Source of the DNA: Opeltia flavorubescens
Lineage: Eukaryota > Ascomycota > Lecanoromycetes > Teloschistales > Teloschistaceae
Direction: 5' to 3'
Assembly: GCA_000442125.1 (NCBI GenBank)
Contig: KE546977.1
Coordinates: 310,001-374,000, forward strand
DNA length: 64,000 bases
Part shown: piece after piece, positions 20,859-31,009 of the stretch
Position numbering within the stretch: the stretch's first letter is position 1
Layout: each line of letters begins with the position of its first letter
The notes under the pieces: model-generated
What the model was told of the DNA's origin: nothing
Seen by the model: only the letters and a program-made list of their open reading frames with translations
Database searches by the model: none
Position numbers and translations under genes: made by a program

Positions 20859-22952
20859 TCATACGATAATTACTTCTTGGATCTGAGAAGCAAAATCGGA
20901 CAAACCTTCGCCATACATGATACCGTCTACGTAAGCACCACCCAGCATATCGAAATATTCAAAACTCCTTCGCATTACGAAGGGCATGACAGAACCCAAA
21001 AGAATAACGACGACGTCAGATATCTTGCTTCTCGCAGGACATAAGGCCAGTCTTCCACTTCGCATGACACACAAACGTCTACCTCGAGCGGTACTTGAGA
21101 GTTGATGATAGAAAGAAGAAAACATACGCGAGCCGGTCGGTATGGTTTCTAGGCCCTTGACTACCTTTGGAAATACATATCCTTCACCTTCATCCTCGAT
21201 CAACTGATATATTTCACGTGCATCATATGCCTCGCGGAAACATGTCGAGGTATTCTCGCTTCCCGGTAGATTGTCACCAAGCAATGTTCTGATGTATCCC
21301 TGCTCGAGCAGACTTTCATCGGCGTACCTAGTCGAGAGCGCTGCGTTCGATAGACTATATCCTGTCCGAGCTGACGATGATGATTCGGCAATCTGACGAT
21401 GAAGCTTGAATAGTTGATTCCGAGTTTGTTGCTCCCAAGCATAGCAGTGGGCGAGCTTACCGTCCCATATAGGGCCAAGGTAAGCAAGTTCATCGACGGC
21501 CAAGCCATTGCACCTACAGGCGCTCAAAGATGGATCGAAGCGGATCTCGGAACGAGTCGTTCCCCCAGCTTTGTAAAGATCCTTGTTGTCTCTGAATTGT
21601 CTCAGAATTCGTGTTTCGGGCTCTGATCGCCAATCCGGACACCATGTGGGCTTCTTGAGGGATGACCCACCGCAGGAATAGAGCACCTCTATGGGGTTCT
21701 TGTAGTTACAAAGGATCCATTTGGTATAGCGTTGAAAAACTGACCAAGTGTCAGTCTTAAACGAATAGTCGACTCGAAGATCTACATGATCACGAGGGAC
21801 TGCGCAGATCCCAAGCAGAGAGTATGCTTTATCTCTGAGATCGGTAGCTTTACGAGCGCGATTATCACGAAGACCTTCCAGTAGAGATGGCTGTGTTCCT
21901 CGAATCCTCTCTCCTTTCCACATACAGAGTTTGCGAAGCGCAAATTCGGAGCCAACAGCAACTGAACAGAAAGACGCCATTCGATCGGTCCTAGTGATGG
22001 CGATATTTCGAGTGAGAAAAGTGGTAGCTGGCAATGTAAGATATGGAAGCGACTCTCCCTTCGAACCAAATAGAAAGGCGCCCGAGTTAGCCAGGACATA
22101 TTCTTGTACAATCCAGACGCGCCGAAACCAGGGTCGAGCAAGGAAGCCTGTCCACGCTTTCCAGCTTGGATCGCCAAACGGTGGTAGTCCCAAACGTGAG
22201 AGTTCGCCTTCTGTGATAGTTCTAGTCTTCTCCAGCCAACCTTCAGCATTAGCGACTATAGCTGCCTTGTTGAGCTTCTTGAATATGTCCTTTATCAAGT
22301 GAGAATCGTCGCTGTCGTCGCCAAGATCGATTAGTACCGAAGCAGCACCCTGATAGATCTCCCCCATCATCAAGACCTGGGCTGCCTTTTCGCCTAACCA
22401 GATCGCACTTCCTTCCTCATCAAAGTCCTCCCAACTTTGTTTAATACAAATTGCGTCCGCCCAAAAGAGCCACGACAGACGTAAGTCCTGATCGATCTCC
22501 ACACCATGCGTGCATGCGTGCGATACCCGCTGCAAGGCCTGGTAGAGCGATTTAGTTATCGAAAGGGTTTGTGTCTCGCCATCCGGTCCTGGATGGTGTA
22601 CAAAGACGGTCTTTCGGTCATTAACATCACCCCAGCAATATGATATGGCCGTATAATCATCCCTCATCTCATGTAGAGGCATATGTGAAATCATGATGTG
22701 CATCTCGCTAGTATCATACTGCTCCCATGACTGGCCTCTTGGGACACCCTGAGGGCTGTAAAATGTCTCCTGGCCGTTGATGGAAGGGCATGAAATCATC
22801 CTGATCAATTTGATCTCGCCTGCCTTGAGTGGGGAGTACTCATAGCTGCCGTCGTCCGATTCACAGAAAGGGTATGCTAGCTGAGACACAGGTGCTTGCG
22901 TTGGGCAACGCGGTGTTGGTGGATATGAGCTGTGTGTTGGTTTATTGGGCAT
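20859..22952 (-). CDS. HET-domain (heterokaryon incompatibility) protein, 697 aa
   Basis: Single exon on the minus strand; the first ATG is at 22952 (MPNKPTHSSYPPTP), since the open frame upstream begins without ATG. The HET domain follows with its three blocks: DDYTAISYCWGDVNDRKTVF (about residue 100), LRLSWLFWADAICIKQSWED (about 155) and RPWFRRVWIVQEYVLA (about 275). After it comes RKATDLRDKAYSLLGI, the usual link, and a C-terminal region ending ISDVVVILLGSVMPFVMRR then a GGAYVDGIMYGEGL closing block. HET proteins trigger programmed cell death when incompatible hyphae fuse, and many have undefined roles. No NACHT or other domain is fused here. Convergent with the ankyrin gene. Confidence 0.95.
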   Translation of the reverse strand: MPNKPTHSSYPPTPRCPTQAPVSQLAYPFCESDDGSYEYSPLKAGEIKLIRMISCPSINGQETFYSPQGVPRGQSWEQYDTSEMHIMISHMPLHEMRDDYTAISYCWGDVNDRKTVFVHHPGPDGETQTLSITKSLYQALQRVSHACTHGVEIDQDLRLSWLFWADAICIKQSWEDFDEEGSAIWLGEKAAQVLMMGEIYQGAASVLIDLGDDSDDSHLIKDIFKKLNKAAIVANAEGWLEKTRTITEGELSRLGLPPFGDPSWKAWTGFLARPWFRRVWIVQEYVLANSGAFLFGSKGESLPYLTLPATTFLTRNIAITRTDRMASFCSVAVGSEFALRKLCMWKGERIRGTQPSLLEGLRDNRARKATDLRDKAYSLLGICAVPRDHVDLRVDYSFKTDTWSVFQRYTKWILCNYKNPIEVLYSCGGSSLKKPTWCPDWRSEPETRILRQFRDNKDLYKAGGTTRSEIRFDPSLSACRCNGLAVDELAYLGPIWDGKLAHCYAWEQQTRNQLFKLHRQIAESSSSARTGYSLSNAALSTRYADESLLEQGYIRTLLGDNLPGSENTSTCFREAYDAREIYQLIEDEGEGYVFPKVVKGLETIPTGSRMFSSFYHQLSSTARGRRLCVMRSGRLALCPARSKISDVVVILLGSVMPFVMRRSFEYFDMLGGAYVDGIMYGEGLSDFASQIQEVIIV

Positions 22953-23742
22953 AGCTGTCTCGTGCAGTAATTGAATGATGAAATACACATCGACTTAGAG
23001 CTCCAACGTCAATTTCATAGGTTGTATGGAAAGCCGCCGAAGGAGTCTGGACTGCTTGGAGCATCCTGTTGCATTAGATGTATGCTCTCCCGGCAATCGA
23101 CTCATCGACTTAGTCGTCCAACATTCACAGTCGGGACATGGGAAGCAGCAATGCGCATCCCGCATGTGTCATATCTCATCCAGGATTTTCATGCAACAGT
23201 AGAACTTGGAAGACTAATCAAAGTAGAAGACAAATTGATGAGGCTGGGACGAGATGCATTTTCTTAGAATAGGGAATTGACATTGGCTGGATGGAAGTAT
23301 CTCATGCACGTAACTAGCTGTCCAGATCTTCATTCCTACAGCGCTGCTTTGGTATAGATAATGGAGAATCCGTGTTATTAATTTAACCAAAACCAAATCA
23401 TGAAGGAAATAAAACAGGTAGGTGTCAGGATGTTGGAGATTCCATAGCAGATTTCATCAGCCACTTCCCTAGGCCGCCAACTCTTCGTAACATCGAGACT
23501 CCTAGGACGGCATAACGAAGTCCAAATCAGTACTTACCATGATCTGACCTAGTTAAAGACACTGGGACTGGACATTAGTAACAATACCCTGACCTAGAGA
23601 GTCCACGTTCACTTTGGTGTGTGATTTAACATGTCCTTGGAACATAGGAAGGAGTCTCAATCTAATCTGCACCATAGAAACCAGCCGACACCATATCGAT
23701 AACCGTCAACATCCTCCCATCAACGTCCCTGAATGTCTGGAA
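22953..23742. other. Divergent intergenic region, 790 bp
   Basis: Promoters of the HET gene (minus) and VMA5 (plus). No recognised site or gene. An in-frame ATG for VMA5 exists upstream at 23614, but homologs begin at 23743. Confidence 0.55.
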
Positions 23743-25273
23743 ATGTCCAAGAACACTAGATTCCTCCTAGTTTCCCTCCCAGCCTCCATTTCTCCCACCA
23801 ATGACCATGACGAAGCTCTCACAGCTCTGCGATCAGCTGTGACCACCGACTACGGCACCGTATTCCCTTTCCCAATACCAGAATTCAAGATTGGTACCCT
23901 GGATGCTCTGGTCCAACAAGCCGATGAACTGGCAAAGCTTGAAGCAGCTTGCGAGGGTGTGGTGGGGAAGGTAGGGGATTCCTTGAAGACAATACTGGAG
24001 GGAGACGAGGGGAAGGTGTCTCAGTCAAAGACGGTCAACGATAGTCAGTCAAGGGCTAATGCTCATGTTTATTAGACTATTCAAGTTGACATGACATTAC
24101 AGAGCCCGCGGAACAGTATCTTAAGTCCTTTCACTGGAACAAAGTCAAGTACCGGGCAGACAAACCTTTGGGGGAAGTGATAAACACGCTGCAGAAGGTA
24201 CTCCTCCTTGTTTCCTGATTCAACGATACCTAGAAGGTAATCCCAGAAAGTCAATTGCTGACCGGAAGTCAGGAAATCACCAGCATCGACAATCAAGTCA
24301 AAGAAAAATACAATTCCTACAACCAAGTCAAAACAAACCTCACCGCTCTACAAAGACGACAAACGTAAGTCAAACCCCTTTAATGCCTCCGACATTTCAC
24401 CCAATACCATCCTACATCCCATTACAGTCCACTACAGCATTCACCCTTCGCTAACGCTTCTCCAAAAAACCAGCGGCAACCTCACCACCAAATCCCTCGC
24501 TAACATCGTCCCCCCCAATCTCATAATCCGCGACTCCGACTACCTAGAAACGCATCTAATCGCCGTCCCCCTCACCATCACAAAGGACTTCCTCCGCACC
24601 TACGAAACCCTAACTCCCATGGTCGTCCCCCGCTCCGCCGTCCAAGTTGCCTCCGACGAAGAATTCTCCCTCTACGCCGTCACGACATTCAAGAAGCATT
24701 CTGTAGACTTTGTACACAAGTGCCGGGAATCGAAATGGACGCCGAGGGACTATAAGTATAAGGAGGGAGGCAAGGAGGAGGAGAGTAAGGAGTTGGAGAA
24801 GGTGGGGAAGGAGGAGAAGAGGGTTTGGGAGCAGGCGTTGAGGTTGGGGCGGACGGCGTGGGGGGAGGCGGTTATGGCGTGGGTGCATGTGCTTGCGTTG
24901 AGGGTCTTCGTGGAGACGGTGTTGAGGTATGGGTTACCGTTGAATTTTGTCTGTGGGCTGGTCAGGGTGAGTGCAACTTTTTTTTCTTCCGTTTTACAAT
25001 CAATGTTGGAGGGATAGACGCTCGGCCATTACATTCATCGATTATGCTGACTCGATGGATTCTTCACAGACGACGGGTAAATTGGCCAAGAAAGCTAGAG
25101 GATCACTCGATGTGTCATATTCCTACCTCGGCGGCAATGCGTTTGGGAGAGATAAGAAAGGAAGGGTCACGAAGGACGATTCGGCGATGTCGGCAGATAT
25201 GCAAGCGGCGGGTCACATGGGCGATGGAGGAGATTATTCGCCGTATGTATGCTATGAGTTTGAGATTAGGTGA
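23743..25273 (+). CDS. VMA5: V-type H+-ATPase subunit C
   Basis: Five exons: 23743-24043, 24103-24197, 24273-24364, 24474-24966, 25070-25273, giving 394 aa (yeast Vma5 is 392). Joins keep phase and rebuild family blocks: TVNDKPAEQYLKSFHWNKVK, LGEVINTLQKEITSIDNQVK, TNLTALQRRQTGNLTTKSL and LNFVCGLVRTTGKLAKKARG. It ends GGDYSPYVCYEFEI, the conserved C-terminus. Subunit C is a cytosolic stator piece of V1 that bridges to V0 and controls reversible assembly on vacuolar membranes. Introns have good branch sites (TTGAC, GCTGACC, GCTGACT). Exon 4 is C-rich to about 24,670 and G-rich after about 24,770; intron 3 is also C-rich. Confidence 0.96.
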
Positions 25274-25582
25274 AGGAGACGGGCAGAGGCTCCATTTGAA
25301 TCACATCCCTTTGCCATGTACCTGGATTGGATTCATGCATTGGGAAGGACTTGTCTCGTTAGTGTGGTTGAAACCGAGATTCGAGGTATACTGTGGCATG
25401 CTGAACGATTGAAGATTGCCTAAGATCGCTGAATTGAAGTATTCTATTCATTTAAGGTAATCTGCTATCAAATCGAATGCTACGGCACTCGCTACGACGA
25501 GATGTAACGATGCAAGAAGAATCCCACCCTCCGATCATCTATTATTCATCAATTCATCCAGTACCTACCCTCGTCACACTTC
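25274..25582. other. Convergent 3' flanks, 309 bp
   Basis: Between VMA5 and the convergent APS kinase gene. The last 40 bases are C-rich on +, continuing the strand bias of the APS kinase 3' end. No gene seen. Confidence 0.6.
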
Positions 25583-26233
25583 TCAACCCTCCACCAACCC
25601 CCCCTCCTGCACCTCCCCCTTCCTCAAAAACCCCCTCTCCTCCAACGCATCCACAATAACCCCCACACACTCCTCCACCCCCATCTCCCCCGTCTTAACC
25701 CTCACCTCCGCATTCTCCGGAACCTCATACGGCGCATTCTTACTCACGCCCGTAAAATCGCCAATCTCCCCCTTCCTAGCCTTCTTATAAAGCCCCTTTG
25801 GATCCCTCCTCTCCGCCTCCTCAACACTAATATCCACCCACACCTCCAAAAACTCCAACCCCTTATCCCTATGCAACTGTCTCGCCAACTCCCGATCTTT
25901 CCTATAGGGAGAGATGAATGATGTGATAGCGATGGAGCACGCGTCAGAGAATAAGGACGCGACTTCCGCGATGCGGCGGATATTTTCTTCGCGGTCGGAG
26001 GGGGAGAAGCCAAGGTCTTTGTTTAGGCCGAAGCGGATGTTGTCGCCGTCGAGGCGGTAGGCGGAGAGGGAGTGTGGGGGGGAGAGGAGCGTTGTTTCTA
26101 GCGCGGTGGCGATGGTGGATTTTCCCGAGGCGGAGAGGCCGGTGAGCCAGATTGTGAGGCCCTTTTGGCGGCGGAGGACGGAGCGGGTTGCGTGGGTGAG
26201 GTTGGAGTGGTGGTAGGTTATGTTTGTTGCCAT
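25583..26233 (-). CDS. MET14: Adenylylsulfate (APS) kinase
   Basis: Single exon on minus, 216 aa. Phosphorylates APS with ATP to give PAPS, the second step of assimilatory sulfate reduction, in the cytosol. P-loop GLSASGKST at residues 32-40; DGDNIRFGLNKDLGFSPSDR then EENIRRIAEVA; FISPYRKDRELAR; and KGLYKKARKGEIGDFTGVSK NAPYE-type substrate loop, all as in Met14. No sulfurylase domain is fused. The 5' half of the coding strand is C-rich and the 3' half G-rich, switching near 25,920. A perfect CYS3-type site lies 196 bp upstream of the ATG. Confidence 0.97.
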   Translation of the reverse strand: MATNITYHHSNLTHATRSVLRRQKGLTIWLTGLSASGKSTIATALETTLLSPPHSLSAYRLDGDNIRFGLNKDLGFSPSDREENIRRIAEVASLFSDACSIAITSFISPYRKDRELARQLHRDKGLEFLEVWVDISVEEAERRDPKGLYKKARKGEIGDFTGVSKNAPYEVPENAEVRVKTGEMGVEECVGVIVDALEERGFLRKGEVQEGGLVEG

Positions 26234-26737
26234 GGTGGGTGATTTTGTTTGCGGGAGATTGAGGAGTTGTGGGGCAGGGGGAGGAAAGGCGGGAGGTTAT
26301 AAAGGACTTGGACGGGGCATTGATGATTTATCTTTCTTATGGGAGCACTGGTTGGGATGAATTGAGTTTGCTGTCGCATGGGATTACCTTACATGACTTT
26401 TTTTGGTTTTGCATATGCGAATCAGAGGATGGCGTCATCCCGACGGGTAAGACGATTCGCCGTGACCGGACGAGGCTAAGGGTCATCCTGCTGACAGAGG
26501 CTGTGAAAGGAATCATGGACGCCGTAATTGGGTTCGATATAGATCTGACGCAAAGGGGTGGAGCGGGATGATCCACAGTAAAAAAGGCAAAGGTTCAAAA
26601 CTTGTCAATGCGTTGTATGGATATCCGCGAGAATAATTGAATAACCAACCCATCAAACAAGAATGAAAAGAAGAATCCCAAGAAAAGAAAACGAACCCAG
26701 TAATCCACCACAAACGATATCCAATTCATCTCAGAGT
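26234..26737. other. APS kinase promoter region, 504 bp
   Basis: Lies upstream of MET14 and downstream of the tandem minus-strand gene. Apart from the CYS3-type element I see no gene. Confidence 0.6.
26429..26438. promoter_or_regulatory. CYS3/MetR-type binding site upstream of APS kinase
   Basis: ATGGCGTCAT matches the Neurospora CYS3 consensus ATGRYRYCAT at all ten positions, and its reverse complement fits too. It lies about 196 bp before the MET14 ATG. CYS3 is the bZIP activator of sulfur-acquisition genes under sulfur limitation. Site identity is seen; regulation is inferred. Confidence 0.6.
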
Positions 26738-27381
26738 TCACCACCCCCTCTCCCCCTTCCATCCCAAACAGCCCCAATCAAAATCAACCATCTCCAATCC
26801 CTCCGTACTCCCTCCCTCCCTTTCCAATCTCTCCATCCTCTCCACCCTCTGCTGATACCTCTCGCGACTCTTCTCCAACATCCTCTGCTCCCACGTCTTC
26901 GGCTTACGAGCCTTAATCTCCACCATCCTTGCTTTGACCTTCGGGGTGATATCGTCTCGATCCTTGTAGGGTGCGCTGATTAGAAGGTCCATGTAGATGG
27001 GGACGTGGCGTGCGGATTGAGGGCGGAGGGTCAACGAGGAGGAGGTGGAGGACATGCTGCTGCTGAAGGTGGGAGCGTATTGGTGTGTCTGCGCGGTAGT
27101 AAAGGTGGAGCCGCTAGACGTGCTGGATGTGCTCCAAGTGCCGCTGTGGGTGTGAAAGGAGGCCGTGGTGACGAAGGTGGAGGTGGAGGCCGTGGATGTA
27201 CGACGGCTGGGGGTGGGAGTGGTGGAGTTGGATGTTGGTGTGGAAGTATACGTTATTCGACTGAAGCGACGACCTAGTATTGAGAGGTTAGTCTTTGATG
27301 ACCTAGGAGCAGGTAACAGGTTCAGGGGAACGTACGTTTACCGGCAATAATTTGGACTGCCATGTCCATTCTATACCCCAT
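26738..27381 (-). CDS. Small unknown basic protein, possibly mitochondrial, about 193 aa
   Basis: Two exons on minus: 27381-27336 and 27273-26738, with a 62-bp intron (donor GTACGT, branch GACTAAC, acceptor ACTAG). ATGs at 27381, 27369 and 27363 share the frame; the first is used here. The N-terminal 80 residues have Arg/Ser/Thr and almost no acid (MAVQIIAGKRRRFSRITYTS then a Ser/Thr-rich stretch), which suggests a mitochondrial leader. Then comes a folded-looking core, RHVPIYMDLLISAPYKDRDD, ITPKVKARMVEIKARKPKTW, and a charged helix (EQRMLEKSRERYQQRVERME). No family recognised. The first residues recall ATP synthase subunit K, but no hydrophobic helix follows. C-rich then G-rich on the coding strand. 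Confidence 0.7.
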
Positions 27382-28288
27382 GTTGGATTGCTGGTTGCTA
27401 TATTGATATTTTGGATGTCGGTGGTGATGACAATCCTGATAACAATGATGCTGATATTGGAGAGAATGAACGGTATGCGAAAGGAAGAGTTTGGAAGGCT
27501 CAAGGACGGTGGTAGCGATTAAGCACGTGGGAAACACCAGCACAGGGCATGGCTTGCACGAGAAATCAGTACACAATAGAGAGACAACGAAAGTGATGTT
27601 CTATTGAAACGTTGGTTTTGTAACAATAGTAAAGACAATAGGAAAAGAATGGCTGGAGAGAAGGAAGAGAAAATTGCTCATTCAACATGTGTCGGAATCC
27701 ATAACACTCGGTCTGAACCACGGTTTGATGGTAATTGACTCAATATATACAATGGGTAAACCACGTGCTACAATATTGATTGAGCTCGTCTGATTCGAGA
27801 ATCGAAATATGTCAAGAGTCTTCCATGTGATTGGTTGAGCTGTGGCTTTTCTAGATTGTAGAAATATCAGAATCATGGCTTGAAGTCGGGTCCCGGGCAT
27901 ATTCGAGGCCGTCGACCATCTTGAAGTCTGACAGAAATAATTCCTAGAGAATAGCCTGAGAAGATCTGGTATAGGTTGGGTCGTCGTCTTCGGGAGGCCA
28001 TGGTAGGTTGCCGCTTGACTCTTCTTGTGGGACTAAACGCCTTAGGAGACAGAATCTCGGGAGGGACGTTGGTGGTTCCCAATGGAGGTCATCCTGTGTG
28101 TATCGGAGATACGGTTGAAAGCTGCACGTGCAGATTACCTTCATCCGACCTCTCATACAACTTCCTGTATTCCACGTGGAAAGGTTGTCTGGTGCATGGT
28201 AGAGTATCGTGACGCAGGCGAATAAGACTGACCGCTACAGATCCTACGAACCGTCAGAAATTAAAGCTACTTGGAAGTGTACAACAGC
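27382..28288. other. Intergenic, 907 bp, with four CACGTG sites
   Basis: Upstream of the small minus gene and downstream of the STAND/ankyrin gene. CACGTG occurs at 27524-27529, 27762-27767, and inside two 12-bp palindromes (next entry). The ankyrin gene may extend into about 28,150-28,240 through an optional last intron. No other gene seen. Confidence 0.5.
28122..28181. repeat. Pair of 12-bp palindromes centred on CACGTG
   Basis: CTGCACGTGCAG at 28122-28133 and TTCCACGTGGAA at 28170-28181 are both perfect palindromes with centres 48 bp apart. bHLH factors of the Cbf1 or SREBP type bind CACGTG. With the sites at 27524 and 27762 they form a cluster of four in about 660 bp. Function is inferred only. 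Confidence 0.4.
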
Positions 28289-31009
28289 TCACCCTGCAGA
28301 AAGATGTTGGCCACTGCCCTCGTACATGAAGCTTGAACTCGTTTTGACTGCCCAGTCTTTTACTTGGATTCCATGCACCGGTGGAGCTGTGGCTAGGGGC
28401 TTCTCTTGGTCTTCCAAAGCATCGTGGAAGGTCTGTTCCTCGTCTTCCTCCTCCGATGACAGCTCTTCCGGCAGCTCCTCCACAAGATCGTCGACCAGAA
28501 TCTCCTCTATCGGCCGCCAAAGCTTCTCAAACTCCACCGCGCAGACATCGACCAATTCCTGGAATGCAGCTGCAAGGCCCTCACTTCGAGGATCTGATGG
28601 GCCCATGCTCATCAGACGCTCTTTCATACGGCCCTGGGCCGTGCAGCCCTGTAAGTCTTTCAACGAGACATCGATTGCCGGTCTCGCGCTGATAAACAGC
28701 CGGATCATCCTCTCGTCGCCAAACACGGCAGCATTTCTGAGATACGACACCGTAAATGCTGGTGCGGTATTCAGATCAGCTCCTCGCTTGATGAGCTCCT
28801 CAGCCATCCGGTGGTTGCTGAACGATATCGCCATTGACAGCGGAGTCGAGCAATTCCAAGAGCTGACATCAACACTTGCTCCGCAGTCAAGAAGGAAAGC
28901 CAGACTTTCGACTCTGTTCGTCAGCGCTGCAACATACAGTGGTGTAAAGACCTGATGTCGACTAGCTTCAATTGCAGCGCCCCGTACAAGCCGTACCTTG
29001 GCGATCGCTGCGTTATCACCAAGTTGCGACCCACCCATTGCAGGCGTAAGTAAAGATCGACTCATGTGATTGATGTCGGCGCCGGTGTCAAGGATCAACT
29101 TCATACAATCAAGAGAGCCGCCATAAGTAGCGTAAATGAGGACAGAGTTGCCGTCGAAGGAAGTGGCGTGGGGATCTGCACCATATCCCAGTAGGACGGA
29201 AACGGATTGGCTGTCTCCACGCCATGCTGCCCACATCAATGGGGTCCGGCCCCAGGAATCAAAGACGTCTACTTCATCAATTGAGATGGATAAATAGGTG
29301 GCAAGGTCAACGGACGACCATCCCAGGATAATGAGATGGATCTGTTTGAGGTTCCAATGGTCGAAAACGTCGTACTTCTCGAAGAGCGGCAGGAGCACTT
29401 CCATACGCCTCTCTCCAGTAGTGATGAAATAGTTCTCGTAGAAAGTATCAAGGGGAGTTCTGCCTTGGTATTAGTCCTTTGCTTGTGGTAAGGTTGGCTT
29501 GATTGAAAGGCTCACTTGTTATTACAATCTTGTAGATACATGTCGGATCCTTGCTCAAGTAAGAAGGATACAGCGGAAATTTGGCGGAATTGAAGTGCGA
29601 TCTGGACTTCATCAGTATCCATTCGCTCCCTGGACACTGATCTCATATCCTCACGTGTAAGGGTGATTTGTTAGCTACTGAATCGATGACATTGAAGCTT
29701 CCGGGGTTCATGCTCAGCATGCCCTGAATCTTTTCGATATTTCCTAACGAGGTCTGGACGAGAATATCCGAAGCTGACTCTGTAACAGCGGGGAAGTCGA
29801 GTTTCCACATGAAGCTCGTCGAGGCTTTCGTGGTGGTGAGCACCATCAGTCTTAGTGCAAACCAGAATGGGAATAGATAGGCAACTCTGATTCTGGTCTG
29901 CTTTTGCCCGTGTTGGCATGACTTCCGATCGCACTTTTTGGCCGGTGTAGGAAGACCGGTATATCCGATGAAAAGACGACCAAGAAGCCTGCTCCAGTCG
30001 CATGGCGTGGCCATCGTAGTCACTTGGTGGCATTGGCACAAACAAAGTCGATCCCTCTGATACGACACGGATGAAACGGATGCTTCGACTCGAATATGAG
30101 GATCATCCTTCTCGTTGCTTGCAGGCCGTGAGACATATTCTTTGAATGAGGATGACATTGATGCCAGGACCTCATGTTCCGTTGGCGCTCTTATTATATT
30201 ATCCTCACCAAAGTCAACATCGATTTTTGCCGTCCTTTGGATTGAGACATGACCAGGGACACGACTGATGAGGGATTGGTTTGGCGTAATGCTTTGAACG
30301 GGGGCTGGAACTATTCGCTCCAGCGCTCTTGTCCTGCTCACCGCGGTTTGTTGGTTATTGCTGGGAAGGGGCTGAGTGGAGTTGTTCTGCTGGGGAGCAA
30401 CCAAGGAGACATCACAGATATCGAGTTTGAGGCGTGAAACGTCAGAGCTGTAACCATCGGTAAGTTCTTACTCAGCTTCCTATCTGTAGGAACTGGACAT
30501 AGGTAGGCTTCTTACAATGTCAATGTTCCCATAGCGACTAGTAAGCTCATCTTGAGTTCCTGTAGGTCATCTTTTAATGCTTTGATCTTGCCGCTATGTC
30601 GCAGGAAGGCCCTCCGGGAAGCTTTGACTGTATCCTCCTCGGCAAGGCTGTTGCATCCAGTGCCACCAGTCTTGACGAGGTTGCCATATATCAACCGATT
30701 GAGCTCCGACATCTTGACGCTCGCACGGTGAACGACGTATGCCAAGTTCCCACATTCTTGCGATGTCTTGACTCGCTCTTGGACAGCATCGCGGACGTTA
30801 TGTAATACAACTCTTAGATCCGACACCTTGGAAAAGGTTAACAAATTGTCCTCGAGCTCGATGGAGAGATGTGTATTTACTTCATTGACCAAGGCAACGA
30901 GGTTATCCGGAGCGTGTTTAAGAGTCGACAATCGCTCTAGTGCCCTGCCTGCTGTCGCGGCCGCACCGAGGAGGGTTAACACGCTGGCAGCAACGGAGAC
31001 TGGATCCAT
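28289..31009 (-). CDS. STAND-type N-terminus + Cys-rich module + ankyrin repeats, about 847 aa
   Basis: Four exons on minus: 31009-30516, 30447-29655, 29601-29516, 29459-28289; all joins keep phase. It starts MDPVSVAASVLTLLGAAATA GRALERL-type, the helical N-terminal domain shared by many fungal STAND/NLR-like and ankyrin proteins. A linker leads to a Cys/His module (RLCLCQCHQ ... GYTGLP ... CDRKSCQHG) and a hydrophobic stretch (AYLFPFWFALRLMVLTTTKA). Ankyrin repeats follow from about residue 430: SPLHIALQFRQISAVSFLLE, GRTPLMWAAWRGDSQSVSVL, GNSVLIYATYGGSLDCMKLI, FTPLYVAALTNRVESLAFLL. An acidic tail closes it. No NB-ARC/NACHT ATPase is present. A GTGAGC donor at the stop and TCTGACGG...TAG downstream allow an alternative C-terminus of about 30 residues. 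Confidence 0.85.

Noticed and set aside
20859-22988. HET gene start at 22988
   Set aside because: The codon there is GTG; the first ATG in frame is at 22952.
23614-23742. Upstream in-frame ATG for VMA5
   Set aside because: Would add 43 residues unlike any subunit C; MSKNTRFLLVSLPAS at 23743 is the usual start.
26738-27381. ATP synthase subunit K
   Set aside because: The start MAVQIIAGK is suggestive, but no hydrophobic helix follows in any frame after the intron.
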